A stretch of 64,000 bases of DNA from Heterodera schachtii (lineage: Eukaryota; Nematoda; Chromadorea; Rhabditida; Heteroderidae). The notes below the pieces were generated by a model, which worked only from the letters and a program-made list of their open reading frames with translations, did no database searches and had not been told where the DNA came from. Position numbers and translations under genes: made by a program. Shown here piece by piece: positions 37,641-50,900 of this stretch. Position 1 is the first letter of the stretch, and every line of letters begins with the position of its first letter. Location: assembly GCA_023374025.1 (NCBI GenBank), contig SIJG01000037.1, positions 1,050,211 through 1,114,210 on the forward strand, read 5' to 3'.

Positions 37641-40600
37641 TCAGTCGGAGCCCACTTTGATCAGGGTGTCCGACAAAAACTCGTACTTGGGCACTTCTGA
37701 AATATGTAACCAAAATAACATTAATATAAAAGTTCGACATTTTGGGAGAAAAAATATGGCCAAAAATTGAGTGTTTCGAACAAAGTGTGCCTTTATGGTT
37801 CATGTTTCCAGAATAAATTGCAATTTTGCAGCAAACACAAATTCCAGCCATCGTACCCAACAAAAAATCCATCCGCGACTGGCGATTTGTGCATTTTTTT
37901 TTTTGGTGTGCACCCCCAAATCTTGCCGAGACAAGATCTCGCCGTCAAAATTAAAAAAAAAAAAAAATTCGGCGGCGACATTTTGTCCCGTCTCCTTTTT
38001 TTCTGCACACAAAATCTTAGTGCTACTATATTACCAATTAGAAAAATGCCATTTATTTGTTGATTAAGCATATTTTAGGCATTAAAAAGACGTACCCAAA
38101 TTGAGCGGTGCCGGCCCTTTACGAATGCGACCAGAAGCGTCATAATGTGAGCCATGGCACGGACAAAAGTAACCGCCGAATTCACCTTTGCCAGCTGAAA
38201 ATTGGTGGAATTTGAGTTCAATTATTGATTTGTTGGTAAAATTTGCTAAAAAAATTTTTTCTTACAATTAGCTAATGCCTAATTTTTGTTGCTAAAAAAT
38301 GTCTGTCCACACAAAAAGGTCGCCGTAGGTTTTTTTGGACAACTTTTTTGTTTGTTGTTGTTGTTAGCCAAAATTAAGCATTATTTGTATTGTACTGTTC
38401 GCTGGCTCTGTGGTTTACTGTTATTCAGCAAAAATTCAAAATTTTTATAACTGTATAAAAAATGTATGCCCAAATAATCATTTTTTGAGTGTTTTGTCAC
38501 TGAATTTTTTTGTAGATGAGCTAAAAAATTGTTTTTGCGTGTTAATAGAGTTTTCGTCAAGTGCTTTCTGACAGTATCAAAAATGTCATATTTGATTGAT
38601 AATGAAAAAAAAGTTGTGGTCCAGCAACAATTCATTCGACAGCGTTTCGACTTGCCCAAATTAAAATGCCTCGAAATCCAACAATTTTTTTTTCAAAAAA
38701 TATCACTCACACAATGGGATGCAGCCGAGGTGGGTGCACACGCCGATCAGCACGGACCATTCCGGCTTCAGCACACGGTCCTCGTCCCGTTCCGGGTGAC
38801 GCAGTTTGCCCACTTCCACCGCGCGTTCGCGCTCAATTTCCTTGGCCGTCCGATGCTTGACAAACACGGGCTTACCACGCCACTCAAATGTCTTTGTCTT
38901 GCCCAATGGCACCTGAAAAAAAAAATTGAAATTGGAAAATTTGGGCGGAAAATGGCATTGTTTTGGGTTCATCACTCTTTTTATTTTTAGCAAAACGCCT
39001 GCCTTATCAAGAAAAACCAACCAAAGAGGGAAGGGACTCTTTTTTAGGGGGTTTTTAAAATAAAAGGTGAGTATTCCCAGTTTTTTGGGGGTCGTTGATC
39101 AAATCGAAATGCCTTTTATGAATTTCCGAACTCCTAACCCAAATTCGGAACAAAATCTGAGAAAAAATATCTCCGCTATGGTTTTTCTTGGTAAGGCGCT
39201 ATACAAAAAAAAATTGGATAAATTAATTCATTTGATTACGAAAAATTACCAAGCTAAGGTCGATTTCGGTTGCTGCCATTGCGGCTTGGTCCCGTGGCAT
39301 CCATTTGTAAGTGACCGCTTTTCGGACGGCGAACTTTGCGGTCATCAGCGTAATGGCACCGCCCACTGAAATGTATACGAAATTTAACTATAATTTGAGA
39401 ATCAATCAATTGAATTAAATACAAATTCAAAAGTCAGGGTCACATTCAATAAAAAGATATGTATTTCGAGCGCGTCCAGACATTTGCGGACGGACATTTG
39501 CGGACGGACATTTGCGGACAATTTTGGGAAAAAATAAGAAATATTCTTAAAATTTTTTAAAAAATGGAATGCAAAATTTGGACTCACCAGTACGTTTCTT
39601 CTAATTTTATGCTTAATCACGAACAAATACTTTCACTATTTAAAATTATCAGTTTGTAAATTAGTCCATTCGGTTTTACACATTTCAAACTTTAAGTGCC
39701 AATTTTGACCAATTGTAACATGGGTCAAAAAATGTGCTTTTCCCCACTTTGGCAGCTTGCTTAACAACAATGTCTTTGTTAAAAAAAAGACAATTTTTTC
39801 TGAAACAAAATGTTTTCGATAGAAGACAGAAAGGTCTTAAAATTGATATAAATAAAAAACTCTATAATTTTCATTTTTTTAAATAAAATTTTAGAGAGAA
39901 TAATCCCAGAGCACTCATTTTTATCAATTTGGAGGTCCATATTCAAAGATCAATATTTGCACGAAATCCCGATTTCCAACATCAGATTCCCGTAATTTTT
40001 GGGCCTTGGAATTTCGGTTTTCCTTTCCGAAAATTTTTGGGATCTCGAAATGCTATCCAATTGAACGATTTATCTAAGGGTTATCCCCTACTATCTGGGA
40101 AAAAAGTCGGGGAGCTGATATAAAATTCCACGACAAGAATTATATAAAAAGCTAAATCTTTTAAAATGTTGGGGGGGAGGTCAAAAACTTGGTCAAATAG
40201 AAAAAATAATTGTTTTTTCTAAAAATAAAGAAAGCACTCTCAACCGACAGAGTGAAACTGTAAAAATAAAATATGATACCTTTAAAGCCAAAAAGAAATT
40301 TTTATTTTGTTTTGCTGTTTCCATTCCACGTTTTCAGAATTTTTTTTTAATTTTTTAAGAATATTTTTTATTTTTTCCCGAAATTGTCCGCAAATGTCCG
40401 TCCGCAAATTTCCGTCCGCAAATGTCTGGTAGCCATTTCGAGAACCAGTTTTGGAAAAACATGGCCCGTATTTTCTAGTCGAACCCGAACAGAATTCCGG
40501 ATTTAAAGGTCCTGTACTTTCCTGTTTTGCGCAAACACCAAACTTAGAAAGTTAAACCCACAAAAATATAAGCGCCTGCCAATTAGAGAATTTGTCCGAA

Positions 40601-41125
40601 TTTTGTTGCACTTATGCCACCAAAATATTTTCTTATTATGAGAGTACCGTTAACTGTAATTGACGAGTTAAAACGAGACCCCAATTGTTTTCAATTTTAT
40701 AAGACATCCTTTTTTAGGGCGACAAAGTAAATACGTGAACTTTAGCAGTCAAAACATTTTGTTTCATATCCCGAACGAAATGTAAAATTGAAAACGGAAA
40801 ATCCATTTTTTTTTTATTTTAACGGATGAATGTCCAATAGTCTCCAAGGAGGTTTACACTCTGGTGGGACAACCCTTGGTTAATCGAAACAAAACTCGGC
40901 AAAAAATGGCAAACCTCCATAAAAGATGAAGCTTGACACGCCTTTGCGCCTGTCCTCAGTCACATGGGACGGTTGCGTTGGGTCTTTGGTCAATTCGTTG
41001 CGATACGCGTCAAAGTTGGGGAATTGGACATCGTTGTGCACTGCTTGACGACCAAGCGGAAGCGCGTTGACCGACTGTTTTCGAAGGTTGTGCAACAGCA
41101 GCATTGACGACGAGTTGGGCAACAT
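37641..41125 (-). CDS. isp-1: Rieske iron-sulfur protein of mitochondrial complex III
   Basis: Carries the 2Fe-2S cluster that takes electrons from ubiquinol to cytochrome c1. Exons: 41125..40915, 39365..39250, 38912..38711, 38194..38096, 37696..37641; 227 aa, all phases agree. Exon 1 encodes a presequence ([18 protein letters not shown]), then [10 protein letters not shown] and a stalk. Exon 2 has the membrane anchor region [15 protein letters not shown]. The cluster-binding boxes are CTHLGCIP (ligands Cys168 and His170) and CPCHGSHYD (ligands Cys187 and His190), with Cys173/Cys189 for the disulfide. The end reads [17 protein letters not shown]. It is shorter than C. elegans ISP-1 (I recall about 276 aa), mainly at the N-terminus. 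Intron 1 is 1.55 kb and holds a 964-base transposon. Confidence 0.95.
37895..38015. mobile_element. Diverged hairpin element related to the 20273 and 49401 copies
   Basis: In the last intron of isp-1: GTGTGCA, CCGAGACAAGATCTCGCCG on the left and CGGCGGCGACATTTTGTCCC, TGCACAC on the right are roughly inverted around an A-rich centre. Confidence 0.5.
39471..40434. mobile_element. 964-base non-autonomous DNA transposon in isp-1 intron 1
   Basis: Both ends carry inverted arrays of a 14-base unit: the left arm has CCAGACATTTGCGGACGGAC and two further ACATTTGCGGACGG units; the right arm ends with their reverse complement (CCGCAAATGTCTGG). Flanked by the 8-base direct repeat ATTTCGAG (39463..39470 and 40435..40442). 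No reading frame inside resembles a transposase. Eight-base duplications suggest hAT, P or Merlin-like mobilisation. Confidence 0.85.
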
Positions 41126-41973
41126 TATTACTAATTGTTGTCTTATACGAGCCTTAAAACAATGTTTTGAATTGTTTGTGATAAGTTTTTGGACATTTTT
41201 CCACTTTAATCCCCCCGAAAAATATATATTGGAATTTCCTATATTTTTAGGGGTTATTTGATGCGCTGAGCACGAATTTGAACATCTTTATATGCATCAA
41301 ATTGCTTAGCATTTGTTAATATTTTCAATTTAAAGCTTTCGAATGATATGGAATTAAATAATTTCAGTTTAGTTAGAGATCAAGCGCGGGATATGGCTGA
41401 TCAAAATAAACAACACAAAAAAGTCACGGACCAGTATATTTAAGAATTAGCGCAAAAATTATCATAGCGTAATATAGTATGAAACGCCAAAATGTCTCCT
41501 TTTTTGATAATTTAAAAGTTAAAAATTAAAATCCAAAAGTTACGAAACTCGAAAAGATATCTATTTGAAATCCAACAATGATTTACATATTCCTTGACGT
41601 GCACATTTGTCCATTTCGCAACATGAATAATTTTTATTTATTTTTGTCAAACAAATATGTAAAAAAATAAATACAAAATTATCGACGCGATCTTCCGAGT
41701 CGGACCACAGTAAATCGCACATAAATACGGAATTTGCATATTTTGAGAAGATTTTTGTCAAAATGCCAATTTTGTAGATTTTCAGAAATTTAGAAAAATT
41801 TTTATGAAAATTTGGGTGAGGTCAGTTTTGGAGGGGGTACCAATGAAAAAATGAAAATTTTCAGCAAAAATTCAAGTGCCACTTTTATTAACTCATGTCA
41901 GTAAAAAAATAAAATAAGTTATGGAAGAAAAACAACAAAATTAAAAGAACAATTCCAAGAAAAACAACATCAA
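41126..41973. other. Intergenic interval between zinc-finger gene and isp-1
   Basis: No exon seen. A copy of the dispersed motif lies at 41333..41351 (AAGCTTTCGAATGATATGG), and 41440-41500 (AGAATTAGCGCAAAAATTA .. GAAACGCC) resembles 527-575, so part of a longer dispersed repeat is present. Confidence 0.5.
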
Positions 41974-44900
41974 TCATCCTTTCTTCGCTTCAAAGGAAAC
42001 GCCAGCAGCTCCAGCAGAATGTGCCGTCGAATTCGGCACACTTTTGTTGTCATGGTTGTACCGAGAAGAGAACTGGCTTAAAAATAATTGCTCATTTTAT
42101 GTAAATGAATGAGTGGGGTGATCAAAGCAACCTTAAAACAAATGATCGATAAGAAAGTGATGTGTTTGAAGAGGCCACGGTGGGGGCAACGGTAGCGCTT
42201 GTAACAATTGGAGTTGGATTAATGGCACTGGTGGAAGCATTCGGAGTTGGACAAATGGCACGGGCAGCATTCGGAGTTGGACTAATGGCAGAGACGACAG
42301 TTGGAGACAGCGTTGAAAAGGCCACAGTTTGGGCAGCGGTATGAGTTGGACTAATGACAGTAGCGGCATTCGAAGTTGGACTAATGATCGTGGCAACTTT
42401 CGGAGTTGTGCGAATTGCGGTGACAAATTCCCAACTCGTGCTAGTGGTCGTGGCAATTTTCGAAGTCGTGCTGATTGCCGGAGTTGTGTTAATGGCCGTG
42501 GCAACAGTTGGAGTTGTACTAATGGCCGTGGCAACTTTCTGAGTTGTGCTGATTGCCGGAGTTGTGTTAATGGCCGTGGCAACAGTTGGCGTTGTGCTAA
42601 TGGCCGTGGCAACTTTGTGAGTTGTGCTAATTTCCGGAGTTGTGTTAATGGCCATGGCGACAATTGGAGTTGTGTTAATAGCCATGGCGACAATTGGGGT
42701 TGTGTTAATGGCCGTAGCAACTTTCGGAGTTGTGCTAATGGCCGCGGTAACAGTCGAAGTTGAGCTAATGGCCGTGGTAACAACAGTTGGGCACCGCGTC
42801 TCGCTCAGGTTGGCCACTTTCTTTTTGATCTCCGCCACCGCTTTTGCCGTCTCACGCTCAATTTCCGCCTCGCGCGTGTGCACCTCCAAAATGGCAACAT
42901 GGCGACGGTAGTCCTCGTTGATCACGCACTTGCGCTTCACAATGTCCAACTCATTCTCCGCTTGTATTAGGCCATGGCTTTTCTGTAACATGGAAGCAAT
43001 TAGGGAGTTAATCAATTGATCATTTGGTTTAAAAACGGTTAAAATTAGGTGAGTTCATTTTCCGGTTTTGGCAAATGCCTGTGCCATCATTGGTTGGCTG
43101 ATTTTTTGAAAATAAATAAAATTTCTTTTTTGGTATAAGAATCGGCGATTTGATAGTTTTTCTCGGCCCATGAAAAAATTACCAAATTGAACAAGTTTTG
43201 CTGAATGTGTTGCGAAAATTCATCCCGGGACAGGAAACGGTAGGAGGAATTGCAAATGCAGCGAAGCGCCAACTCGCAAGTGTGGTGGAGGAACTGTTCA
43301 CGCGAGTAGAAGCCACCCTTGCACGAGAAGCAGATGAACCTGAACACTCTCTCTCAATTGGACGAATATGAGCATTGATTTTTTTAGGATACCGTAATTG
43401 TTAATACAGTAAGAAAATGTAGGAGCTTTGTGAGTTAGGTAAGGGACAACAAAGGCTCCACTCCTTCAGCATTTTGGTTTTTTTTTTTTTGAAAAAATTA
43501 CAAAAAATAATTTGAAATTAGCAACTTCTACAAGCAAGATGGTACGCAAAATTTTTTTTTATAGAAAAAGTTTGGAAAACTTAAAAAAATTTTCATATAA
43601 TTTGCATACTTTTCTTGTAAAAATTATTTTTTTAAAATTCTAAGAAAAAATTCAGGTCAAAAAATAATAAAATGTGCGAGTACACACAGAAACGCACCGA
43701 TCAAAAATCAGATGATGCTTCTCCAATCGGTGCTTAACCAATTGATCATTGTTGCTTTGGCGACAACAATTCGTCGATTCGTTCCGATCAATGGACGCCA
43801 AAGTTGATGAAGGAGATGGTGATGAGGACGACGTTGTCGTACAAACAAAGCCACAGAGAAGGCACACATTGGACTGGGCACATTCGTAGACCATGTGACG
43901 AAACATTGCAGCACTGGCACGGTACCGTTGGTTGGCCAAACTGAACTGGATGAAGTAGTCACACCAAGGGCATTGGACACGGTCCTTCTGTGTAAGGGGA
44001 AAAATGTAATAGGTAAAACTGAGGACTTGATTTAATTGGGAGCAATTTGTATGTCCCAAGCGTCGTCTCTCACCCGAAAAATATTCAAAAAAATTTAGAA
44101 GTCTTGATTTTTTCAAAAAAAAAACCTAGAAAATTTTTCAGAAATTTTAAAATTCGGATTGTAGAGGGATGAAACGACCAGGGAAATGATGTTGCATCAT
44201 TAAGCACTCATTAACCTGCTGAAAATTCATGTGAAATTCGATCAAATGTTTCAAAAAATGGACGGGATGGTCGAAATTGCGTCGTTTTTTCGGCTTATTC
44301 TCCTGCTGCGGTTGATTTTGCTGTTGTTTTTGGTCCTCCTCCGTCTGCTGTTTGTTGTCAGCACTCTCGTCGTTGTGCTCCTCCATTTTGTTGTTTTCGT
44401 TATTTTGTGGACAAACAGTGCATCGTTTCCATTGTTCAGGATGAGAACGGAGATGACGACCGAACGCGTCGAAATCCTTCTCAACAGCTGTGCACATGAA
44501 GCAGACAAAGGTGGAGGAGCATGCTGCAACACAACACAACATGAGAATAATTGAAGCACAGATTGATTATTTAATGCAATTATTTAAACCTTTCCCACCA
44601 GCAGGGGACGGGCGAAACTCGTTGAATAAGCTTCTCAAAAATCGAAATCTCGTAATTTTAAAAACCAAATCCAAATTTCGCCCGTCACTCACTTTCCACT
44701 CTTATAAATAAAAAAAAATCTATTCAAATTTCACATATTTATGTGAAAATGGGATTTTAAATGAGTTAGAAAACGCACTGCGCACCGTGTCCCTCTTTAA
44801 ATCAATCAAAATGCATGAAAAAAGAGTCCCCGTCCCATTTTTACCGGCAGTAACAGGATGTGCCGTTGTGTATCTCGATGATGGCCCTCCACTTGCGTGT

Positions 44901-47900
44901 TGCTGCTGCTGGTGTTGTTGGGGTTGTTGCTGCGGTTGGCACTTTTGCTGTTGATGCTGCTGCTGTGGATTAACAGTCGCTGCTGTTGGCGATGCCAACA
45001 ACGCCTTTTTCTTTGGCCTGCCCCTTTTGCGATGGAAGTGCCGTTCCATGCCCTTCATGATCACCTCAATTTCGTCGTTTGCGATTGCTTCGTCGTTTGG
45101 CTTTTCCTCCTCTTTCACTTCCACCGGCAGCATTTCTTTTTCTGGTGGCACAATGCTGTTGCTACAGCTTTGGCTCTCCTTTTTGTCCTCATCATCCTTT
45201 TCCTCCTCCTCATCCCGATCAACTTGAAAAGTGAGGGAAAATTTGTATTTAAAAATGATTAAATTTAAAAAAAAGTGCCGGCGATGAACCCCATTCTTTG
45301 ACTATTCAGATTTGTGAGTACATTTTCAGATTATTTGAATTAGGATCCAAGTTATTGCCAACACAAAAAATTTTAAAAACTAGTAATTTTTTTTTTTAAT
45401 TTCAAGACGCATTACTTGAACCAAAACTCAAAAAAAATCCAGTAATTGTAAGTTTAATAAAAACCTTAAACAACTCGTTGAAATTTTTTGATTTTTTAAA
45501 TGTTTCTTTAAAATTTCTAAATTTCAAATTCGCCAAGGAATCCGTATCGTTTAAATATTATTTTTTCAAATTTTAATTGACTCATCATTTACCCTTTGAC
45601 TTCCTCCGCGTGTACGATCGCTTCCGCCTTGGCCATTCCTCCTCATCCTCTTCCTGCGCCTTCGTCTTCATTTTTCGTCCCCCTTTCTTCATCGCCACCG
45701 TTTTTCCTCCTTTCCTCCGTGCCCCATTCGCATTCATTGCCAATTCCATGCTTCGAATGATTGCCTCCAATTTTGTTGGCCGTCCCCTCTTTTTTGCCAA
45801 CTTTTTGGGTGACGAACGTTTTTTTGGCCCATTTCGAGGCAACAATGGCACTGGCAAAAGCGGCTTCTTCCCGATGGTCTGCCAAACTGTCTTGCTCATT
45901 GTTTTCCTCCTCTTCGTCCCCCTCCATTTGGTCAGCATAATGAATGATTGTGGTGGTGCTACTTCCATTGTCCCTTTTTGTACGCTTTCGCGTGGACCGT
46001 CTCAACCCATTTGTCAAAAATGATTGATCATCACCAACACCATTATTATCAACATCGCCATGAACATGCCGATTTTGTTGGCCATCTTCGCCAATTTGCT
46101 GCTGCTGCTGCTGCACCACCACCACTTTTTGCTCTTCTTCTTCCTCATCATCATTTGCTATTGCCACTGCTCCGTTTCCGTTTGGTTTTCCACTCTTTTT
46201 CATCGGTGACGATGGAGCATTTTGTAGTGCCATCGAATTATCCACCACCGGCTGATCGCTTTCGGCATCACCACCACCATCTTCATGATCATGATCATTT
46301 TGCTTCACTTCATCATGTTGATCAGACAAATCGTTGTTGTCATGCTGCTGATCCATGACTAATAATGGATAATTGTGGTCTTTATCATCATCATCATCAT
46401 CGCTGATTTCATCTTCCTCCTCCTCCTCCTGATCATTATCATTATTATCATTTGTCAGTTCGTCGTCAGCAGGACGATGAAGAAAATCGGCAAATGTTGC
46501 ATTTGATGATGGCGAACTGTTCGGACTCAGTTCATTTTTAACCGGCACCAACGGAGAGGACGAGGAGGACACATCGCCAGCCGAATGATCATCACCAACA
46601 CTGCCAAACTCAGCGTGTCAGTGCCATTTGATTTGTTCAAAATGCAATCGCCGCTTTCATCCTCCTCCTCTTCCATCCCTTCGTTGAGCTCCTCTTTGAC
46701 CACCACAACATTGGACAACACCGACACATCTGACAATTAATTTTTTGTTTTAATTATTTATTTTTAAGCAAAAAATTTAAACAAATTTGTCCAAATTAAA
46801 AAAAAATATATATATATAGGAAATCGCGAATTGCTTTTTGAATGTATTAATATTTTTGGATTATTTAAAAATGGCTAACAACAGAAAATAAAATAGCAGC
46901 GGATTTTTAAGCAACATTATTGTATAAATACAAGGACAAAACCAAAACCCATGGAGAATATAACACAAAATTTTGTGACAGAAATAAGGTTAGTGAATGT
47001 TACCAAGAAATATTTTACTAAAAAAAAAAAAAAAAAAAATTCTGACTCACCACCATCCGACGTTTTGTCAAGGGATGAAGCGGTGCCGCCGCTCTTTTCA
47101 GCCTCGTCGCAACATTGTCCTCCTTCTTCGTCTGCTTCCATTGTTTGTGTTTGGCCCCGTCGCACGTCCATCGGTTCCTCCTTCAACTCCTCCTCCTCCT
47201 CTTCATCAACAATTTGTCGTCGTCGTCCCCCTCCTCCGTCACTGGTGGTGCCGCCGGTGTTGGCATTGTTTTTGTTTTTTGGTGGCACTTCTTGGTCACC
47301 ACCACCACCGTGGTGTTCAACAGCATGGACCACCAGCGTAGTGTACAGAGTGTTGGCACTGATTTCGACCGGGCCCAATTGGTTCAGTTTGGCAGTGCCG
47401 CTGCATTCGCTTTCAAACTCCGACATGCATTGAGGCGGTTGGCCTATTGTAGGGGGAAAAGCGATTATAATGAGTAGATGTTTTTTTAAATAGAGCAAAA
47501 TTTCGGCATTTTTTGATTTTTTTGGGCTGAAAATGCCATATAAATAAGCGAAAAAATTGAAATTTACTAAAATAAATGTTGTCAAAATGAGAGGGTTTAA
47601 TTTTAAAAAATTGAGCCAATTTTTTATTATATTTTTTTGGGGCTGAAAATGTCGTATAAAAAGCGGAAAAATGCAATTTTTAATATAATTAATGCCGTAA
47701 AATGGAAATTTTATGAGTCGTAAATGCAAAAAAAAAAAAAAAAATTACTTGAATTAATTTGCTGGAACAACTCCCGATCAAAGCCGGTGTTGGCCCAATC
47801 ACGACGGAGCAGAACAGCGGCACATTCATGAACAGTGCCTAAAATTTAGGGCGGGGGGGGGGAAATGGCGCAAAAAATTGGATTAAAAATTTATAATACT

Positions 47901-50900
47901 TTTATTTGGTTGAAAAGCGCATAAAATGCCATGGCATTGGGCATAATGGCGTCGCAATGAGACAACGGAGCAGCAGTCGTTTTGGCACAAATCGCAACGA
48001 ATACGGGTGAACGGGAAATTGCCAGCCACAAAAAGCACCTCCACATTGTCAAACACCTAAACAATAGTTTTAGTCGATTTTTTTTTCGTTTTAAGGCAAA
48101 AACGAGATTTTTTGAGAAGCAACTAATCCCGACCCCCCCTTCCCCGAAAGTTTTCTAGCGATTTTTTCTAAATTTCCAAAAATTTTCCAAAAAATCTCGA
48201 AAAATTTTTTTTTTCTCTTGAAATTTTTAAAATTTCTGAGGGGAAACGAAACATAGAGAGCGGGGAAACCTAATGCACCCATTTTTAGTGCGTTATAAAC
48301 CCAAATTTTTCACGAAAAAATTACTATGCCAATAAAATTACATATTCGTCCAGCATTTGTTCAAAATCGGGCCCATCATTGCGTTCAATTTGGTGACATT
48401 CGACGATGTGATCGGTGATTGAAGACTCGCCAAAAAGAATTGTGTTACATTTGGAGCATTTATAAACACTAAAAATGAAAAGAAAATTTCAATTTTAGTG
48501 CCATTTTTTACCTCTCGGTAAGCAAAGCACCGTCCAAAGTGTTTTGAGCAACCATTTCATTGCCCGAAAATTGGACGGGAAGTTGGAGGTGTTCAAGAAA
48601 CTCGGCCAATGGACCATCGGTGGAGGAAATGGCCTTGAAAAGCAACAAATTTTCAAGGACAATATTTTAAGCAGACATGTAACCAGAATAAAATTTCAGG
48701 AGGGCACCTCAAGAGACTCCTTTTTTTTTTTTTGCTGTTGATCCAAAAAAAATTTTCCCAATATAATTGACCTAAATTTTCGGCGCCGTAGAAAAAAAAG
48801 AGAAATTTTGGCAATTTTGAGACCTTGTTTTGGAAAAAAATAGGATCCGACGGTGCCGTTAGGTGCTCCCGGTAAAATTAGAAAATAGAGTAAAACTAAA
48901 AAAAATTTACCCATTTTCTGAAAAATTTTCAATTCGGGGGGGGGGGGGGGGGGTCCCTTGCCCTCTCTGGTTACGGACATGATTTTAAGTAAATGCCTTT
49001 ACCCGTGCTTCTAAAAGACGCATTTTTGTTTTCCAGCGACCAAAATTTTGCTGCTCCAAAAATGTGCCGATTCCGCCGCTTGGTCGTCCTTTTCGCTGCT
49101 CATCCGTCTCGTCCCATTCCTCGTCAACATCATCCTCCCCCTCCTCATCCTCCTCTTCGTCCTCATCCGCTGCCTCTTCATCCTCCGGTGCCGGCGTGTG
49201 CAGACGACGACGTTTTCGCTGAAAAAAAATTAAAAAAAAAATTTCGAATTCGTTTTTTTGAGTCCCAAATTTTGTGTCCATGAAACTGAAACATTTATAA
49301 TAACGCAAAATTCGAAATTCTAGTCAAGCTCTATGTACATATAACAGTTTGTCAAAAATTAGTTCATTAAGCTACGAATGGACGCATTTGTCTGGAACTA
49401 GGGTACATCCAAAATGTCGCCGGGACATAACGTCGCCACAAAAAAATTAAAAGGTTTTTTAAGACCTAGGTGTTACGGAAAACAAAATCTGCTGAAATTC
49501 AAAAAAAAATTGTTTCTTGAATTGCTTAGTAAATTTTCTTTCGAATTAGGCTAGGTAAGTAAAATAGAATTTTTTTTTTTTTTTGCGGTTTGTCCTGTTC
49601 CGCTGGGACTCAAACGGACGATTCCTCCCCAAATTCACTCACTTTTCGTTTGCTTCGGCGAAGTTCGCCTTCGCGCGCCGCCCGTTCGGCGGCCGGCACC
49701 CATTTGAGCGGATTTGTTGCCGGTGCATTTGCCGCATGTGGGGACGGTGACGGCAACCGATCAATGCCAACAGTGCCAAGCAAAACAGTGCCATTTTTGT
49801 CCAATGCGGGCGGAAATTGGGGAATGGTGCGCAAAAACTGAGTGACCATTGGGACATCGGAGTGGAGATGTTTGGACAGCAAATGGTCACTGAAAACAAC
49901 AAAAAATGATTAATTATTTGGGGGGAATGTCCTGGCTCAAATTCGGCATTTTTGGGGTCAATGGCAAAACATCCGTATAAATAAATGAATTTTGAAAGTA
50001 AAATGGATTAAATCAAATTTTACCATGGTTTATGGACAAATGTCTTTATTTGATTTTTTGCATTTTTTTAATTTACCATAAAATAAATTTTAGAGTCTTA
50101 AAAATTGCATAAAAACAAAAATTTAATTTGAATTTTTTTTTGTTCTACCCTCCTCGATGATTTAAAATATTACAAATAAAACTCAAACTAACAATTCCGC
50201 AAAAAAATAAAAAAAATTTTATTAAAGCATACTGTATCTACCGTAACACTAAAAAAGTTGAGAGCCCTGGGGCATTATCCAATGAAAATTTTGATTTAAA
50301 AAAAAATTCACACCAAAACAATGGGGCGGTGTAGAATTTGGCTGGACATTCAGGGCACTGCAACATGCATTGGTTGTTGATGGCCCAATTGCGGTGTTCC
50401 ATGGCACAGTGCCGTTCCAATTCCATCGGCGAGTTCCAACCGGAGCGTAAGCAAAACTCACACTTGGACATCGGCTCAAAAATCACTGGGCGCAGAAAGT
50501 CAATTTTGACGGACGGTTGGGCCAATTCCACGGAGGCAAAAGTCCAACAAAGGGACAAACTTTGGTTGGAATGGGAAAGCTGAAAAAGAAAAACGGAATT
50601 CAAAAAAATAAATTTTTTTTATTTTCAACCCTAGAAAATTTTAAAAAAAAAAAAAAATCCTAACGGAGTTTTTATATGAAAATTTCAATTTTTTCAAAAA
50701 AATCCAAAAAAAAAAATCGCAGAAATTTTTTCCCTTGAAATTTTCTACGTTTGAAAATTGTTTTTTTTTTTTAATTTCGGGGGAAATGATACGGAGGAGG
50801 GGGGGGGGGACTGCTCCGTTCCCCCTAATGCCACCACCAACCATGAGGTTCAGCAATGTGTCGGCCAATTTGTCCTGGTCACAGCGCGGGCTGAGCAACA

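Noticed and set aside
34903..41125. Nematode operon of isp-1 and synaptophysin
   Set aside because: They are in tandem, but the gap is about 480 bases and no SL2-type signal could be recognised.
42162..42911. Plus-strand open frames with VVLMAVATVGVV repeats
   Set aside because: Antisense by-products of the VATAINTTP coding minisatellite.
45577..47477. Plus-strand Ser/Phe/His-rich open frames
   Set aside because: Shadows of the acidic, Asp/Glu-rich exons of the zinc-finger gene on the opposite strand.
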